A stretch of DNA of 64,000 nt from [Eubacterium] yurii subsp. margaretiae ATCC 43715 (GTDB lineage Bacteria > Bacillota > Clostridia > Peptostreptococcales > Filifactoraceae): assembly GCA_000146855.1 (NCBI GenBank), contig GL405246.1:2228474-2292473 (forward strand), read 5' to 3'. Positions 11,301-19,197 of the stretch are shown here, one piece after another (the stretch's first letter is position 1; every line of letters starts with the position of its first letter). Below the pieces are notes generated by a model that saw only the letters and a program-made list of their open reading frames with translations, was not told the DNA's origin and did no database searches. The position numbers were made by a program, and so were the translations under genes.

Positions 11301-13837
11301 ATTTTCTTGTAAATTACCTTAGAGTCATCTTTAAATTTAACTTCTATTGTAATGTCATTTTTATTCTTTTCTACTTGTGCAACTACATCCTTGTTGACAG
11401 TTTGAAGTTTTCCACTTTCAACATCCACTGTAAATTCATATTTTTGTTTTTCAAATTCAACATTATTTATATTAACACTCTTTATAAGCTCTAAATCTGT
11501 AGATTTGAGTTTCTTCCCAAACGTCAATAAGAATTTATTTGAATCTTTTATTTCATGATTTTTTATTGTATAACTATCAGCTATTTTTTCTGTTGGAGTA
11601 GAATTATCTGGATAGTATACTCTTGAACCGTCTTCAAAGACTAATTGTAAAGTTTGAACTCCTTCTTTTTCTAACTTAGGAATGATTACCGCATATTCTC
11701 TTTCTTCTTCTTCCACATAGATAGTCTTTCCTTTTTTCTTAAAAGTATAGGTATTAGTAGGGAACTCTTGAGCATTTATAGTAACAGTTTTTAGTTTTTT
11801 AAGATGCTCATCAGTCATTTCCTTAGTCAACTCTATAGTGAAAGTGTCCTTAGTCAACTTTGTTCCTTTTATAGAGTAGTTAGAAGCTATTTTTTCGCTT
11901 GGTTTTGGTTTTTCTTCCTTTTTATAGCTTACTTTTGAATTGTCATTAAATACTATATCTAATGTGTTTACACCTTCACCATTTACCTTAGATACTATAT
12001 CTTCTTCTTCTATATAGATTGTCTTTCCTTTTGTTTCAAAAGGATAATTTTCTCTATCATAAGAAGTACCGTTTATTATTACTTCTTTGATACTCTTTAC
12101 ATGGCCTACAGACATTTCCTTATTTAAGTTTATAGTAAATTTAGTATCTGATACTTCTGTACCTGTAATACTATAATTATCAGCTATTCCAGAAGTCTTT
12201 TCCTCTTCAGGTTGTTTGAAGTCTCCGTTCCAGTCAAGCTTTAATTTCAAATCTTTAATAGGATTGTCATATCCTTCTGGAGTTTTATCAAGTTCTACTT
12301 CTAGCGGTATATCTGTATCTTTATGAGAAGTTGGAGCTTTTACCGCAATATCTGGTATATCAAAGCCGAATGTCTGTTCTTCTAATTTATTAGTATTACG
12401 AAGAGTTCCATTACCATTGTATTTTACATTTTTTACCTTATATGTCTTATTTCCTATTACAAGGTCTTTAAATACAAGTTTTACTTCATAGGCTTTGAAC
12501 AAATCTCCACCCATAGTACGTTCAGTAGGATCTACATGGACATCTCTTGTGAGCATCTTATCTATATAAGATGTCTTATTCATATCAGAATTTAAAAGAT
12601 ATCCCTTTGCAACTCTGGGTTGGTGAACTTCGGGTTTTCCGGGATTAGTTCCATTACTAAGCACAGAGCCATCTTTAAATGTGATTTCAAGATCTATAGG
12701 TGTCTTTTCTTCTGCTTTTTTAGTAACTTCTAAGTCAGATGTCATTAGAGTACCATCAACTAAAGTTACATGGAACAAACCTGCGTCAAAGTCTTTTCCA
12801 TTTACCTTTATAGTTTTTAGTAAAGCTTGAATTTTACGAACATCACCTTTTTTAAATGCAATTTTTAAATCAGGATCTCCGTATCCTTTATTTATAAAGA
12901 CTTTTTCTATCTCGTATTCTGCTGCATTGCCTGTTGCAGGTGGTTTTGGTTTTTGTCCATTATTCTCATCTCTACCTTCAGGTCTTACATATCCAGCATC
13001 TATTTTTTGCAATATAGAGCCATCAGCAAAATTTATTATAATCTTATGTTCTTCTCTTAGCTTGAAATCTTCAATAGTTTTCTTTCCTGTAAATGTACCT
13101 GCAAAGCACATAAACTTAGCAGAAGTATTATCATTATCAGACTGCATGATAAAAGTAGGCTTATTATCATCCTCATCTCTTAGTGGAACTTCAAGATCAT
13201 CTATACTTACAGATACTATATTTTGGTTAATTTCATAAAATTTAGTACTAGATTTGTTTTCTATATAAATTAACAACGCTTCCATTGAAGCTAATTCATT
13301 TCCAACAACTCCTACCTCTGCACCGCTAATCTCCAAATTATCTGCTATATTTTTTGCAGGTGCTAATGGTTGCTCTCCAAGTTGGTTGATTATAGTACCT
13401 GCATCTTGAGCAAGTACGTCACTTACCATACCTTGTGGAGTTTTTTCATCAGGTATAGTTACCATAGGAACACTTGGAAGAACTCCTGTATTTCCTTGTT
13501 CATTTTGTTGATTTTCCACACTTGGATTAGTTTGTTGTTCCTTATTTCCTTGTGCGTCTTTTTCATCTTTTTTCTCTACAGCGCCATTTTGATTTTCATC
13601 TGTCTTGGCGTCTTGAGTACTGCCATCTTCCACCTTTTGAGCAGGTGAGCTGTCTTGCTTATTGCCTTGTGCTTCGACCTTGTCGTCGCTCTTGGCTGAG
13701 TCTTGAGTTACCTCAAGATTTGGGTTTGCCGTTCCGTCATTTACGGTCTGGGCGTAGCTTGCAGGTACTGCCATATTGCTCGACAGCATACAAGCTATAA
13801 GTAAAAACGAAAGAAGTTTTTTACTATTTTTACTCAT
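5312..13837 (-). CDS. Giant IlsA-like surface protein: seven NEAT/NEAT-like modules, LRR, three SLH domains
   Basis: A 2841-residue exported protein. In order: signal peptide 1-29; acidic Gln/Lys-rich region 30-115; two approximately 100-residue beta repeats (160-275, 303-395); NEAT-like 408-540; five more beta repeats (550-1055) with the recurring pattern IKxVxINGxxF...VxFxDxSxVxY; NEAT 1065-1200; an EF-hand-like DTNGDQKISVEEL (1236-1248); leucine-rich repeats about 1265-1530; NEAT modules 1714-1828, 1840-1966, 1989-2108; an ASH/ZU5-like stretch to about 2315; an 11-glycine linker; NEAT 2343-2455 and 2470-2586; three SLH domains 2660-2841. The order NEAT, LRR, SLH matches Bacillus cereus IlsA, which binds heme, hemoglobin and ferritin at the surface. 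Most modules lack the usual YxxxY heme motif. The start has AGGAGGG 12 nt upstream. Confidence 0.9.
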   Translation of the reverse strand: MSKNSKKLLSFLLIACMLSSNMAVPASYAQTVNDGTANPNLEVTQDSAKSDDKVEAQGNKQDSSPAQKVEDGSTQDAKTDENQNGAVEKKDEKDAQGNKEQQTNPSVENQQNEQGNTGVLPSVPMVTIPDEKTPQGMVSDVLAQDAGTIINQLGEQPLAPAKNIADNLEISGAEVGVVGNELASMEALLIYIENKSSTKFYEINQNIVSVSIDDLEVPLRDEDDNKPTFIMQSDNDNTSAKFMCFAGTFTGKKTIEDFKLREEHKIIINFADGSILQKIDAGYVRPEGRDENNGQKPKPPATGNAAEYEIEKVFINKGYGDPDLKIAFKKGDVRKIQALLKTIKVNGKDFDAGLFHVTLVDGTLMTSDLEVTKKAEEKTPIDLEITFKDGSVLSNGTNPGKPEVHQPRVAKGYLLNSDMNKTSYIDKMLTRDVHVDPTERTMGGDLFKAYEVKLVFKDLVIGNKTYKVKNVKYNGNGTLRNTNKLEEQTFGFDIPDIAVKAPTSHKDTDIPLEVELDKTPEGYDNPIKDLKLKLDWNGDFKQPEEEKTSGIADNYSITGTEVSDTKFTINLNKEMSVGHVKSIKEVIINGTSYDRENYPFETKGKTIYIEEEDIVSKVNGEGVNTLDIVFNDNSKVSYKKEEKPKPSEKIASNYSIKGTKLTKDTFTIELTKEMTDEHLKKLKTVTINAQEFPTNTYTFKKKGKTIYVEEEEREYAVIIPKLEKEGVQTLQLVFEDGSRVYYPDNSTPTEKIADSYTIKNHEIKDSNKFLLTFGKKLKSTDLELIKSVNINNVEFEKQKYEFTVDVESGKLQTVNKDVVAQVEKNKNDITIEVKFKDDSKVIYKKIGAPDGGYAKKFELKGAELGKSWDGKIDKVVFKFTNRMTPNDVQEIKSIKINGKVFENGLYSFSLTFDKDLRAEHADVIKQFTENQYDLNIEVVFSDGSVTKYTKKTEKPVEKLADKFKLTKAEYEKTQSSKKFILTFANNMATEDVAKIETIKINGKDFAKEALKLTAVSGKVETQNAEVITQVENNKDNLKLEVVFNDKSVTKLDTKVEITENSGLTIDSNLPNGDYTLTFKAYVEGSNQAKASTLEGFFDKRVKLNVSGNKKTVSFLNHISADLILDFALQKGQTYVPFTKNTIETATNGSVKKMEYTVELDELTGTKLAAVLGSGPMGGSQGDVGQYNSDKYKKAEIVFDKAVTKGWTDYKVIEDEKNQKLKNDEILTEALKDNGLDTNGDQKISVEELRNAVGKRKPTSIAIDGFPMTNVIDLEGKGITDISMLKDLGPKIKGINLNGNKIEELPKGVFDNATGVTHLILGANKIRTIDKDVFKKLDKLRYIDFDGNPLVSVPEGLFDANTNLRMLSLMNTALEGVPENLIKNNKLLSELYLQDNKIKRLPEDFFSENSKLTRLTISSSQLENLPSSLGENKLYLSIIQANNNNITSIPASFASLKNVTEIELSNNKISEVPDEFFVNMIKVSKSKELRLKLGSNNIKSIPVDKMVSALNDGKEIKFFQVGMNMLPMDISNDEKAKLKKIGVSFDDESYAYYPQRTAIKATAKSENGKLKLEQNIDILELYFWQLSDIVNREKKMFTTENEFLNYLKVEGRYNNGVSTSLPRDEAIAKILSNKDVQWKVNTVITKGNDVVYSTTKENEKEGITQEFNVANLQKDEQYTITKTMYVYVPSWQMWRREVEYSTSFTSQEENEKFEQVKVKMNMENKDVPSMANPTLKPVANLEKVGDKFRYTLFFKPMNMNGISGEIGKFFIKKDGKYEEVVAKAESGEYNKSFTFELDKKVDKLPVGFKIDIMGDKIVGADIIFEYSNAPKPKPPVNQDEKTVKGYILNADGKSVSMADKSIERDVKYKKIDKKAGPFNLVLFTVKFNEMTMGQQKAGVDGLYVKLKGQWMEAKAVEGQKGVFTFEMLENAVRPGSDVDTMLDIKFKVGQHSGSEREAKLLLDWNGDFNGTNANPKPQPNPNPQPNPQEQVFDVNVSLKQADKEVPSMASPALDEKARVEYKNGVYKYTLTFKPLTMGKPPKTLTGKVTKFAIMKNGVREDLVLVENGENKTVSFELNERVEKLRSFVLADIMEQMGMSEQAVDVVFDWTNAPKPPAPSKLEMGASLTEENGVVIARIDEQEAIANIEKLANAGTLTVKVNVDENKAVKVDLPKAILQKASEKDISIEIVLPTSKVTLSKEVVSQLTRENDVKLSVKKADLTSVSQKIKDIVGTRPAVDIEVNADNKKISQFEGNIKLAIPYVKKSNEDNNRIKIYYVRDNENAQVVNGAYYDVVKNEVVFNTNHFSVYAVGYDNTTTNPSNPGKPNTGGGGGGGGGGGSSSSELKDGTHMINVWLRKTGTNNELSMASKALSKTAKVVKSGNHYTYTINFVPLEFNNLTGNVTKFYIDRNGRKTEVNGVDGEYTFSFDEKLEVLKVYVYVDIMGGERDAEIVFDWNGTKPAPAETTKIETKLKAQAVLVNDETKPSILNAALNPNAKMIQEGGKYKYVVEFKKVTQGNKSEDIESLGLRVSSQETTPIKPIKMLDSQYTRSFTFEFDKKQDKIQVSFKFDNINTDEREAYIVFKDVKADKTQTKTQAKAKTSTLKDKVEKVLSKAEAKYYTKETLAAIKKAYDEYNKGDKKAEAKLNTLLETARIEKITYVLEQGYMAGYDGNVFKPNDNISIAEAAVMFAQLVDEDAGEIKNPAVKTKHWYTDAVNKMVALSYIKVKDGEELDPNRAITRAEYAYIVAKLRNYPASETNLSDIDKDYWARAEISSLVAKGVINGYKDKTFKPENTITRAEAVTIVSRAFPTKADISKKKKFADVSEKHWAYQYIMAARKN
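6823..6855 (-). repeat. Glycine-codon microsatellite in giant NEAT gene
   Basis: A run of eleven GGN codons (on the plus strand ccaccgcctcctcc and following) encodes the Gly11-Ser4 linker between the middle of the protein and its last two NEAT modules. Such near-repeats are prone to slippage, so linker length could vary between strains. Length changes by whole codons would keep the frame. Confidence 0.75.
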
Positions 13838-14560
13838 AATTAAACTTTCCCTCCTAATATAAAATGTAAAGCTTTAAGTAAATATGAGATTTTTATTTTG
13901 TACTGTTTTCATACTTAAGAGCTTTTATAATTTTGCCAATTTTCAAATTATGCTAAAAACCTGTTAAAAGACCATGTATTCATGTTACAAAAAAGTTATT
14001 GGAAATCTCTAACATGTATAGAGTCATTTAAAATAACTACTTTGTATTATAAATGGTGATTAGTATTAATATTGAAAGCTATGGTTTAAATTATAAAAAC
14101 TATTTATATTGTCACTTAGTATTTTATAATTCAAATTACAAAACACTAAGCTGATAATTAATATCTCCAAACGAAAACTTACAATTCTCATATTAATAAC
14201 AACATTATAGCATAACCAATATTAATTAATAAAGATTATTATTTATAAATTCTACTAAAAAAATATAAATTTGTAAATAGTTTTTTAGCAGTTGTTAACT
14301 ATTTTTATTTAATAAACTCATGTAAAAATTTTATATCCGACCTGTTCGACTCTTCATTATTTTTATTAATAGATATTTAAAGCTCTAAGCCTATATATTT
14401 TCTAATAGCTATTTCTGATATACAGCCTAATCATTAGCATTTAATAAAGTATATCAATTTCTATTTAACTATCTATAAATCAAAGAATAGTAATAAAAAC
14501 TAAGTTAGTGCCATATAATATCTTTTTTAGTATGAAGATGTCGAACAAGTCTATTTAATT
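13838..14560. other. 723-bp AT-rich intergenic region upstream of the giant NEAT gene
   Basis: No gene is visible. It must hold the promoter of the giant NEAT gene, but I could not pick one. It contains TAAAGCTTTA near 13870, an outer end of repeat family A in reverse orientation (about 14045-14066), an imperfect hairpin at 14115-14150 (CTTAGT paired with ACTAAG), and the family E element at 14339-14551. Confidence 0.6.
14339..14551. repeat. Family E MITE-like element with terminal inverted repeats
   Basis: Ends GACCTGTTCGAC (14339-14350) and GTCGAACAAGTC (14540-14551) are inverted repeats matching at 11 of 12 positions and enclose 189 bp of AT-rich DNA with no ORF. The same GAACAAGTC sequence recurs as a compact hairpin at 43439-43479. 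The right end lies only 10 bp from the stop codon of the ABC gene at 14561. Confidence 0.5.
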
Positions 14561-16204
14561 TTAAGTTCCAAATCTATATATATCTTTTGTAATAGAAAGC
14601 GTAGACTTCCTATGCGATACTACAATTACAGTCTTGTCCTGACTTTCTTTTTTGATAGTCTTGAGTATGACCGCCTCGTTCAAGCTGTCCAGATTGCTCG
14701 TAGGCTCGTCAAGCAGCAATATAGGTGCTCCATGCAAAAATGCTCTTGCCATTGAGATTCTCTGTTTTTCTCCGGCACTTAGTTGATTTACAGCTTCGCC
14801 TATCGGTGTGTCGTATTTTTCAGGCAGTTTATCAATAAACTCGTGAATAGAGGCTTTTTTCGCCGCTTCTATTACTTCCTGCTCTGTAGCGTCGTGTTTT
14901 GCAATCCTTATATTTTCAGCTATACTTCCTTGGAATAGCATAGTTTCTTGTGTTACATAACTTTGGAGATTTCTAAGACTCTTAGTATTGATATTTCTTA
15001 CGTCCTCATCTCCGATTTTTACCTTGCCTGAATTTACATCCCAAAATCTCATTATGAGCTTGAGCATAGTAGATTTTCCGCAGCCGCTCTTTCCGAGTAT
15101 TCCGACTATCTTGTTTTTCTTAAAGTCCATAGACAGCCCTTCGAAGATGGTCTTTTTTTCGTATGAAAAATCTACATTTTCCATCTTTACATCTTCATAA
15201 CTTGCATTCTTGCCGTCAAATACTTCCTCTACCTGAGGCTCTTCTTCCAAGAGCGCTATTACTCTGTATCCGCTTGAGAATGTCTGAAGTAGGTTGTTAG
15301 ACAAGTTACTCAAGGCTATAAAAGGTCCAAATGATGATAGTGCAAGTGTAGTCGGTATTATCACCATTTCAAGTGAGCCTCCACTTGTTTGACTAAGATG
15401 TGAAGTGTATAGGAATATTATCACCCCTGTAGCAATTACCGCCAAATCACTTAGTGCCTTAGTCAATTCCTCGTATTTTTTGAGTTCTTCGTTTGTGCTT
15501 TCAAGCTTTGCTGTCATATCCTGCATATTGTCTATACGCTCTTTGGTATTGTCGTATTGCATACTTTCTCTTATGCCCTTAAGCGACTCAAGTACATAGC
15601 TTGTAAGATTTGCAAAGTCAGCTCTGAATTTTTTCCCGCTGTCTTCACCAAGCTTAGTGATAAGTCTCGGGATAAATATTGATGTAGCCAGATAGCCTGC
15701 AAGCAGTACAAGCATCGCTATAAAGCTGTAGTGAGCCACTATCGAAAGTGTGATTATAGCCATGAAAAATGCTATGCACACAGGTGCTATAGTGTGGGCG
15801 AAAAACACTTCAAGCAGTTCTATATCTGTCGTTATAAGCGTAATCAGATTACCCTTGTCCTTGCCCTCAAGCTTTGCAGGTGCAAGTTTTCTAAGCACTG
15901 TAAATATTCTGTCTCTTATTATTGCCAAGACCCTAAATGCTATATAGTGTCCGCTGTATTGCTCCGCATATCTGAGTATGCCTCTTAGCACTGCAAAAGC
16001 AACAGCTATAAAAAATATTTGTGAGTAAGTTATGTTTGTAATCTCTCCAAGATATACAAGTAAACCTACACCACCAAGTACAGGTATACCTGTCGAGCAG
16101 ATAAAACCTATTACTCCCATTATTATTGTGATTGCCATTATGGGGAAGAGAGGACTTACTATCTTTAGAAGTTTGCCGATTAATGAAATCTTACTCTTAT
16201 TCAT
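14561..16204 (-). CDS. ABC exporter half-transporter, CydC-like, second gene of a pair
   Basis: 547 residues: an N-terminal six-helix type-1 exporter membrane domain (about 1-300) and a nucleotide-binding domain with Walker A GKSGCGKST, signature LSAGEKQR (in place of LSGGQ), Walker B ILLLDEPTS and the His switch SHRKST. The start overlaps the end of the preceding exporter gene by 8 nt, so the two halves are probably translationally coupled and form a heterodimer. The protein stops a few residues after the His switch, shorter than usual, where family E abuts. Heme-locus position and CydDC similarity suggest export of heme, a thiol or another small molecule, but the substrate cannot be read from sequence. 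Streptococcal shr-shp-sia operons also carry ABC exporter genes downstream. Confidence 0.85.
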   Translation of the reverse strand: MNKSKISLIGKLLKIVSPLFPIMAITIIMGVIGFICSTGIPVLGGVGLLVYLGEITNITYSQIFFIAVAFAVLRGILRYAEQYSGHYIAFRVLAIIRDRIFTVLRKLAPAKLEGKDKGNLITLITTDIELLEVFFAHTIAPVCIAFFMAIITLSIVAHYSFIAMLVLLAGYLATSIFIPRLITKLGEDSGKKFRADFANLTSYVLESLKGIRESMQYDNTKERIDNMQDMTAKLESTNEELKKYEELTKALSDLAVIATGVIIFLYTSHLSQTSGGSLEMVIIPTTLALSSFGPFIALSNLSNNLLQTFSSGYRVIALLEEEPQVEEVFDGKNASYEDVKMENVDFSYEKKTIFEGLSMDFKKNKIVGILGKSGCGKSTMLKLIMRFWDVNSGKVKIGDEDVRNINTKSLRNLQSYVTQETMLFQGSIAENIRIAKHDATEQEVIEAAKKASIHEFIDKLPEKYDTPIGEAVNQLSAGEKQRISMARAFLHGAPILLLDEPTSNLDSLNEAVILKTIKKESQDKTVIVVSHRKSTLSITKDIYRFGT

Positions 16205-18062
16205 TTCCTCTCACCTCCGTTGCTACAGCCTTATTCATATTTTCCAAATTATCATAAACTACATAGACACTTTGGGAATCACCTGTATTTATTTTTTTAT
16301 TTTCTTCTATATTGTTTTTTAAATCTTCAACTTTATCATCTTCGTCTTTGAAAAAATCTTCAAGTTCTGCCTGTTTATTATACAGATTATAGAAAGTCTT
16401 CTTATTTTTGATAAGTTCATCCTTCTTACCCTGTTCTACCAGGCATCCTTCTTCAAATACGAGGATATTGTCAGCATCTTCAACATTTGCCAAGCGGTGA
16501 CTGATAAACAGTATAGTCTTCTTACCTCTTAGCGAGTTGATAACTGAAAGGATAATCTCTTCACTTTCCACATCTATATTTGATGTAGCTTCGTCAAAGA
16601 TATATATATCAGCGTCTTTGAGTAAGGCTCTTGCTATTGCAAGTCTTTGTTTTTGTCCGCCTGATAGATTGCTTGCATTTTCTGCAAGAGCTGTATCAAG
16701 TCCGTCCTTGCTTTCCAAGAAATCCCACAAGTTAACTTCTTTGAGCTTGTCTATCATATCTTGGTCTGAGCAGTTCTTCTTTGCAATTTGAAGATTTCCT
16801 CTTACTGTTCCTTTGAAGATGTAGTTTTCATTTTTCACAAGGCAGACATTATTCCAAAGACAAGTCGGAGATATGTCTCTTATCTGATTGCCTTTTACAG
16901 TGATATCTCCCTCGTAGTTTTTGTATTGTGTAGTTATAAGGCTTGCAAGTGTACTCTTACCGCAACCTGACTCTCCTACTATACCTACGAAGCTTCCTTG
17001 TTTTATAGTTGTATTTATATTTTTCAGTATCTTTCTTTCGCTATTGTAAGAGAATGAAAGATTTTTTATCTCTATATCTGAGAATTTTTCTATGCTTACT
17101 TTTTCCTTGTCATCTTCTTCCAAATCCAAGATGGCAAACAATCTGTCACTTGCTGACATACCGTTCATCGCTATGTGGAAGAATGAGCCCAAGATTCTAA
17201 GCGGAATGAAAAACTCTGACGAAATCATCATTATGAAAAATGCCTGTCCTACATTTATCTTGCCGGCAGTCAGCTCCATCAGCGAGAATATCACCCCCAG
17301 TGCCGCACCCATATAGGCTATCAAATCCATGAGTGATACAGAGTTTAACTGCATTACAAGGACCTTCATTGTTATCTTTCTGAAGTTTTCAGCATTTTCA
17401 TTCATCTTTTCCTGCTGTCTCTCATCTGCATTGTATATTTTCAACGTTGTAAGACCTTGCAGATTTTCATAGAAGTCATCGCCCAATTTAGTATACTTGC
17501 CCCAATATTTTGAGAATAATTTCTTGGCGAATTTTTGTACCGCAACTATCGAAAGCGGTATCAAAGGTACGCAAAGCATTAATATTAGTGCAGTCTTGAT
17601 ACTGAAAGTACATATAATTGCAAATAATGTAAGCGGTGCAAGTAAACTGTAGAAGAACTGTGGCAGATATCTGCTGAAGTAAATCTCCATCTGTTCAATA
17701 CCTTCACTGAAAAGCTGTACTACTGAAGAAATGGAAACTTTCTCACCGTAATTGGCTCCAAGTCTTACTATCTTGCCGTATAGCTTATCTCTCAGCTTGT
17801 ACTTTATCTTTCCGCTTGCTGCAAAACTTTCTTTTGCAATTTTCATCCTAAAGAAATATCTTATTGCTGTCGATATAATAATTAAAGATGAATATTGAGC
17901 AATGTTTATTGTGGCGTTTTTTTCCACAATAGCCTGTAATATCATGGCTATAGAGAATATGGCAATCACATTGCACAAAAGCCCTATCCAGTTGAAAAAC
18001 ACTATTTTTTTGATGTGTTTCATGCCTTCAGGCGCTTCTTTAATCAGCCTCTTTTTTATCAA
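16197..18062 (-). CDS. ABC exporter half-transporter, CydD-like, first gene of a pair
   Basis: 621 residues: a membrane domain with six predicted helices (about 20-300), then an ATPase domain with Walker A GESGCGKST, signature LSGGQKQR, Walker B DIYIFDEATS and SHRLA. After the ATPase domain comes an unusual acidic/Lys-rich tail of about 60 residues (DKVEDLKNNIEENKK and onward) of unknown role. It overlaps the next exporter gene by 8 nt, which strongly suggests a heterodimeric exporter. It is separated from the DUF454 gene by 64 bp containing a 14-bp palindrome. Function beyond ATP-driven export is inference. Confidence 0.85.
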   Translation of the reverse strand: MIKKRLIKEAPEGMKHIKKIVFFNWIGLLCNVIAIFSIAMILQAIVEKNATINIAQYSSLIIISTAIRYFFRMKIAKESFAASGKIKYKLRDKLYGKIVRLGANYGEKVSISSVVQLFSEGIEQMEIYFSRYLPQFFYSLLAPLTLFAIICTFSIKTALILMLCVPLIPLSIVAVQKFAKKLFSKYWGKYTKLGDDFYENLQGLTTLKIYNADERQQEKMNENAENFRKITMKVLVMQLNSVSLMDLIAYMGAALGVIFSLMELTAGKINVGQAFFIMMISSEFFIPLRILGSFFHIAMNGMSASDRLFAILDLEEDDKEKVSIEKFSDIEIKNLSFSYNSERKILKNINTTIKQGSFVGIVGESGCGKSTLASLITTQYKNYEGDITVKGNQIRDISPTCLWNNVCLVKNENYIFKGTVRGNLQIAKKNCSDQDMIDKLKEVNLWDFLESKDGLDTALAENASNLSGGQKQRLAIARALLKDADIYIFDEATSNIDVESEEIILSVINSLRGKKTILFISHRLANVEDADNILVFEEGCLVEQGKKDELIKNKKTFYNLYNKQAELEDFFKDEDDKVEDLKNNIEENKKINTGDSQSVYVVYDNLENMNKAVATEVRGNE

Positions 18063-18092
18063 GTGCTAACCTCCTTTTTTACTTCTATTTTC

Positions 18093-18106
18093 CATCTTAT
18101 AAGATG
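18093..18106. promoter_or_regulatory. 14-bp perfect palindrome upstream of ABC exporter pair
   Basis: CATCTTATAAGATG lies in the 64-bp gap between the DUF454 gene and the exporter pair, about 30 bp before the exporter start codon. It is perfectly symmetric and has the size of an operator. I found no second copy in the window, so its regulator is unknown. Confidence 0.35.
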
Positions 18107-18126
18107 AAATAATACTAAACTTTTAT

Positions 18127-18552
18127 TTATAAATCACTATTTGTTACAGCATTTGCTTCCTTATTTTCTGTGTCATTATTTGATTGGCTGTCGCTTTTAA
18201 GCGTCTTGACATGAAGTAGGAAAAAATAATAGTGAGCTAGTAAAATTACGCCCATAAATATTCTCAAATGTAGCGACTTTGTAAAGAACATACCTATGGA
18301 GAACAATACGGTAACAAAGGCGAGAATTTTTGCTTTTTGCTTATTATCCATGCCCTTTTTTTCTATATAACTGCCGACATAATGTTTATATATCTTAGTA
18401 TTTTTAAACCATGTGCTTATCCTGTCTGAACTTTTTGCAAAACACACAGCAGATAGGAGTAAAAAAGGTGTGGTAGGAAGTACTACCAAAGGAATGCCTA
18501 AGAGTCCCAGAGCCAACGAAATAAAACCTATTATAAGAAATACATATTTCAT
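18127..18552 (-). CDS. DUF454 (YbaN-type) inner membrane protein
   Basis: 141 residues with the family pattern near the N-terminus (GLLGIPLVVLPTTPFLLLSA, residues 18-37, then CFAKSS), two N-terminal hydrophobic stretches and two more near 80-115. The C-terminal 25 residues are polar and Asn-rich. The function of DUF454 is not established. It begins 15 nt after the flavodoxin gene and lies inside the heme locus, so it probably assists heme uptake, processing or redox handling; that is inference from position. Confidence 0.85.
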   Translation of the reverse strand: MKYVFLIIGFISLALGLLGIPLVVLPTTPFLLLSAVCFAKSSDRISTWFKNTKIYKHYVGSYIEKKGMDNKQKAKILAFVTVLFSIGMFFTKSLHLRIFMGVILLAHYYFFLLHVKTLKSDSQSNNDTENKEANAVTNSDL

Positions 18553-18567
18553 AAGTTCACTTCTCCC

Positions 18568-19095
18568 TTATATGCACGCTTGCTGAAGTGCAAGATTGAA
18601 AGTTGACACTGCCTTTTGTATATCTTCTTCATTTGGTTCTCTTGATTTTTCACCACTATCTATCATCTTGTTTAATATAGGTTTAGGTAAGAAAAGCGGC
18701 GGTTTAGTCTTAAGCTTTTCAAGTAATGCCGGATCGACAAGCCCGTTATATATCTCAACTGCCAATAAGCTGTTTGATTTATCAGCTAATTTATTAAGAT
18801 TTCTCATTACATCTTGACCGTGTTTTGATGAGGGGTCAGCTCCCAAGGTAGCAAAAAGTGCAATCTTCTTATTTTTGATTTGCTTTACAAATTTTTTCGC
18901 CTTAGGATGAGCAGTACCTCTGTCTATCCAAAATCCTATTACAAGGGTATCGTACTCATCAAGCATTGCCATGTCGTTTATCTCATCCATGTCCTTTATG
19001 CTCAAATCATAGCTGTCCTTTAGATTGTCATATATTCCGTAAGCTACCTTCTTCGTATTTCCTGTCTTGCTTGAGTATATTATTAATGCCTTCAT
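18568..19095 (-). CDS. Flavodoxin-family protein of the heme locus
   Basis: 175 residues with the phosphate-binding loop IIYSSKTGNTKKVA at the N-terminus, typical of flavodoxins that bind FMN, and a C-terminal helical extension (about 130-175). It lies 102 bp after the ATPase gene and 15 bp before DUF454 in the same direction. Flavodoxins occur in anaerobic heme-utilisation operons, where they may supply electrons for heme reduction or breakdown. No radical SAM heme-degrading partner or IsdG-type oxygenase is in this window, so the electron acceptor is unknown. Confidence 0.85.
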   Translation of the reverse strand: MKALIIYSSKTGNTKKVAYGIYDNLKDSYDLSIKDMDEINDMAMLDEYDTLVIGFWIDRGTAHPKAKKFVKQIKNKKIALFATLGADPSSKHGQDVMRNLNKLADKSNSLLAVEIYNGLVDPALLEKLKTKPPLFLPKPILNKMIDSGEKSREPNEEDIQKAVSTFNLALQQACI

Positions 19096-19197
19096 TTAGC
19101 CTCCATTTCTGTTTTTGGATTAATATGTTATTAAGTGATTTTAGTCGTTTTTTACATTTTCAGATACTTGTTGCTTATAGTTATATGAAAGTCTTTT

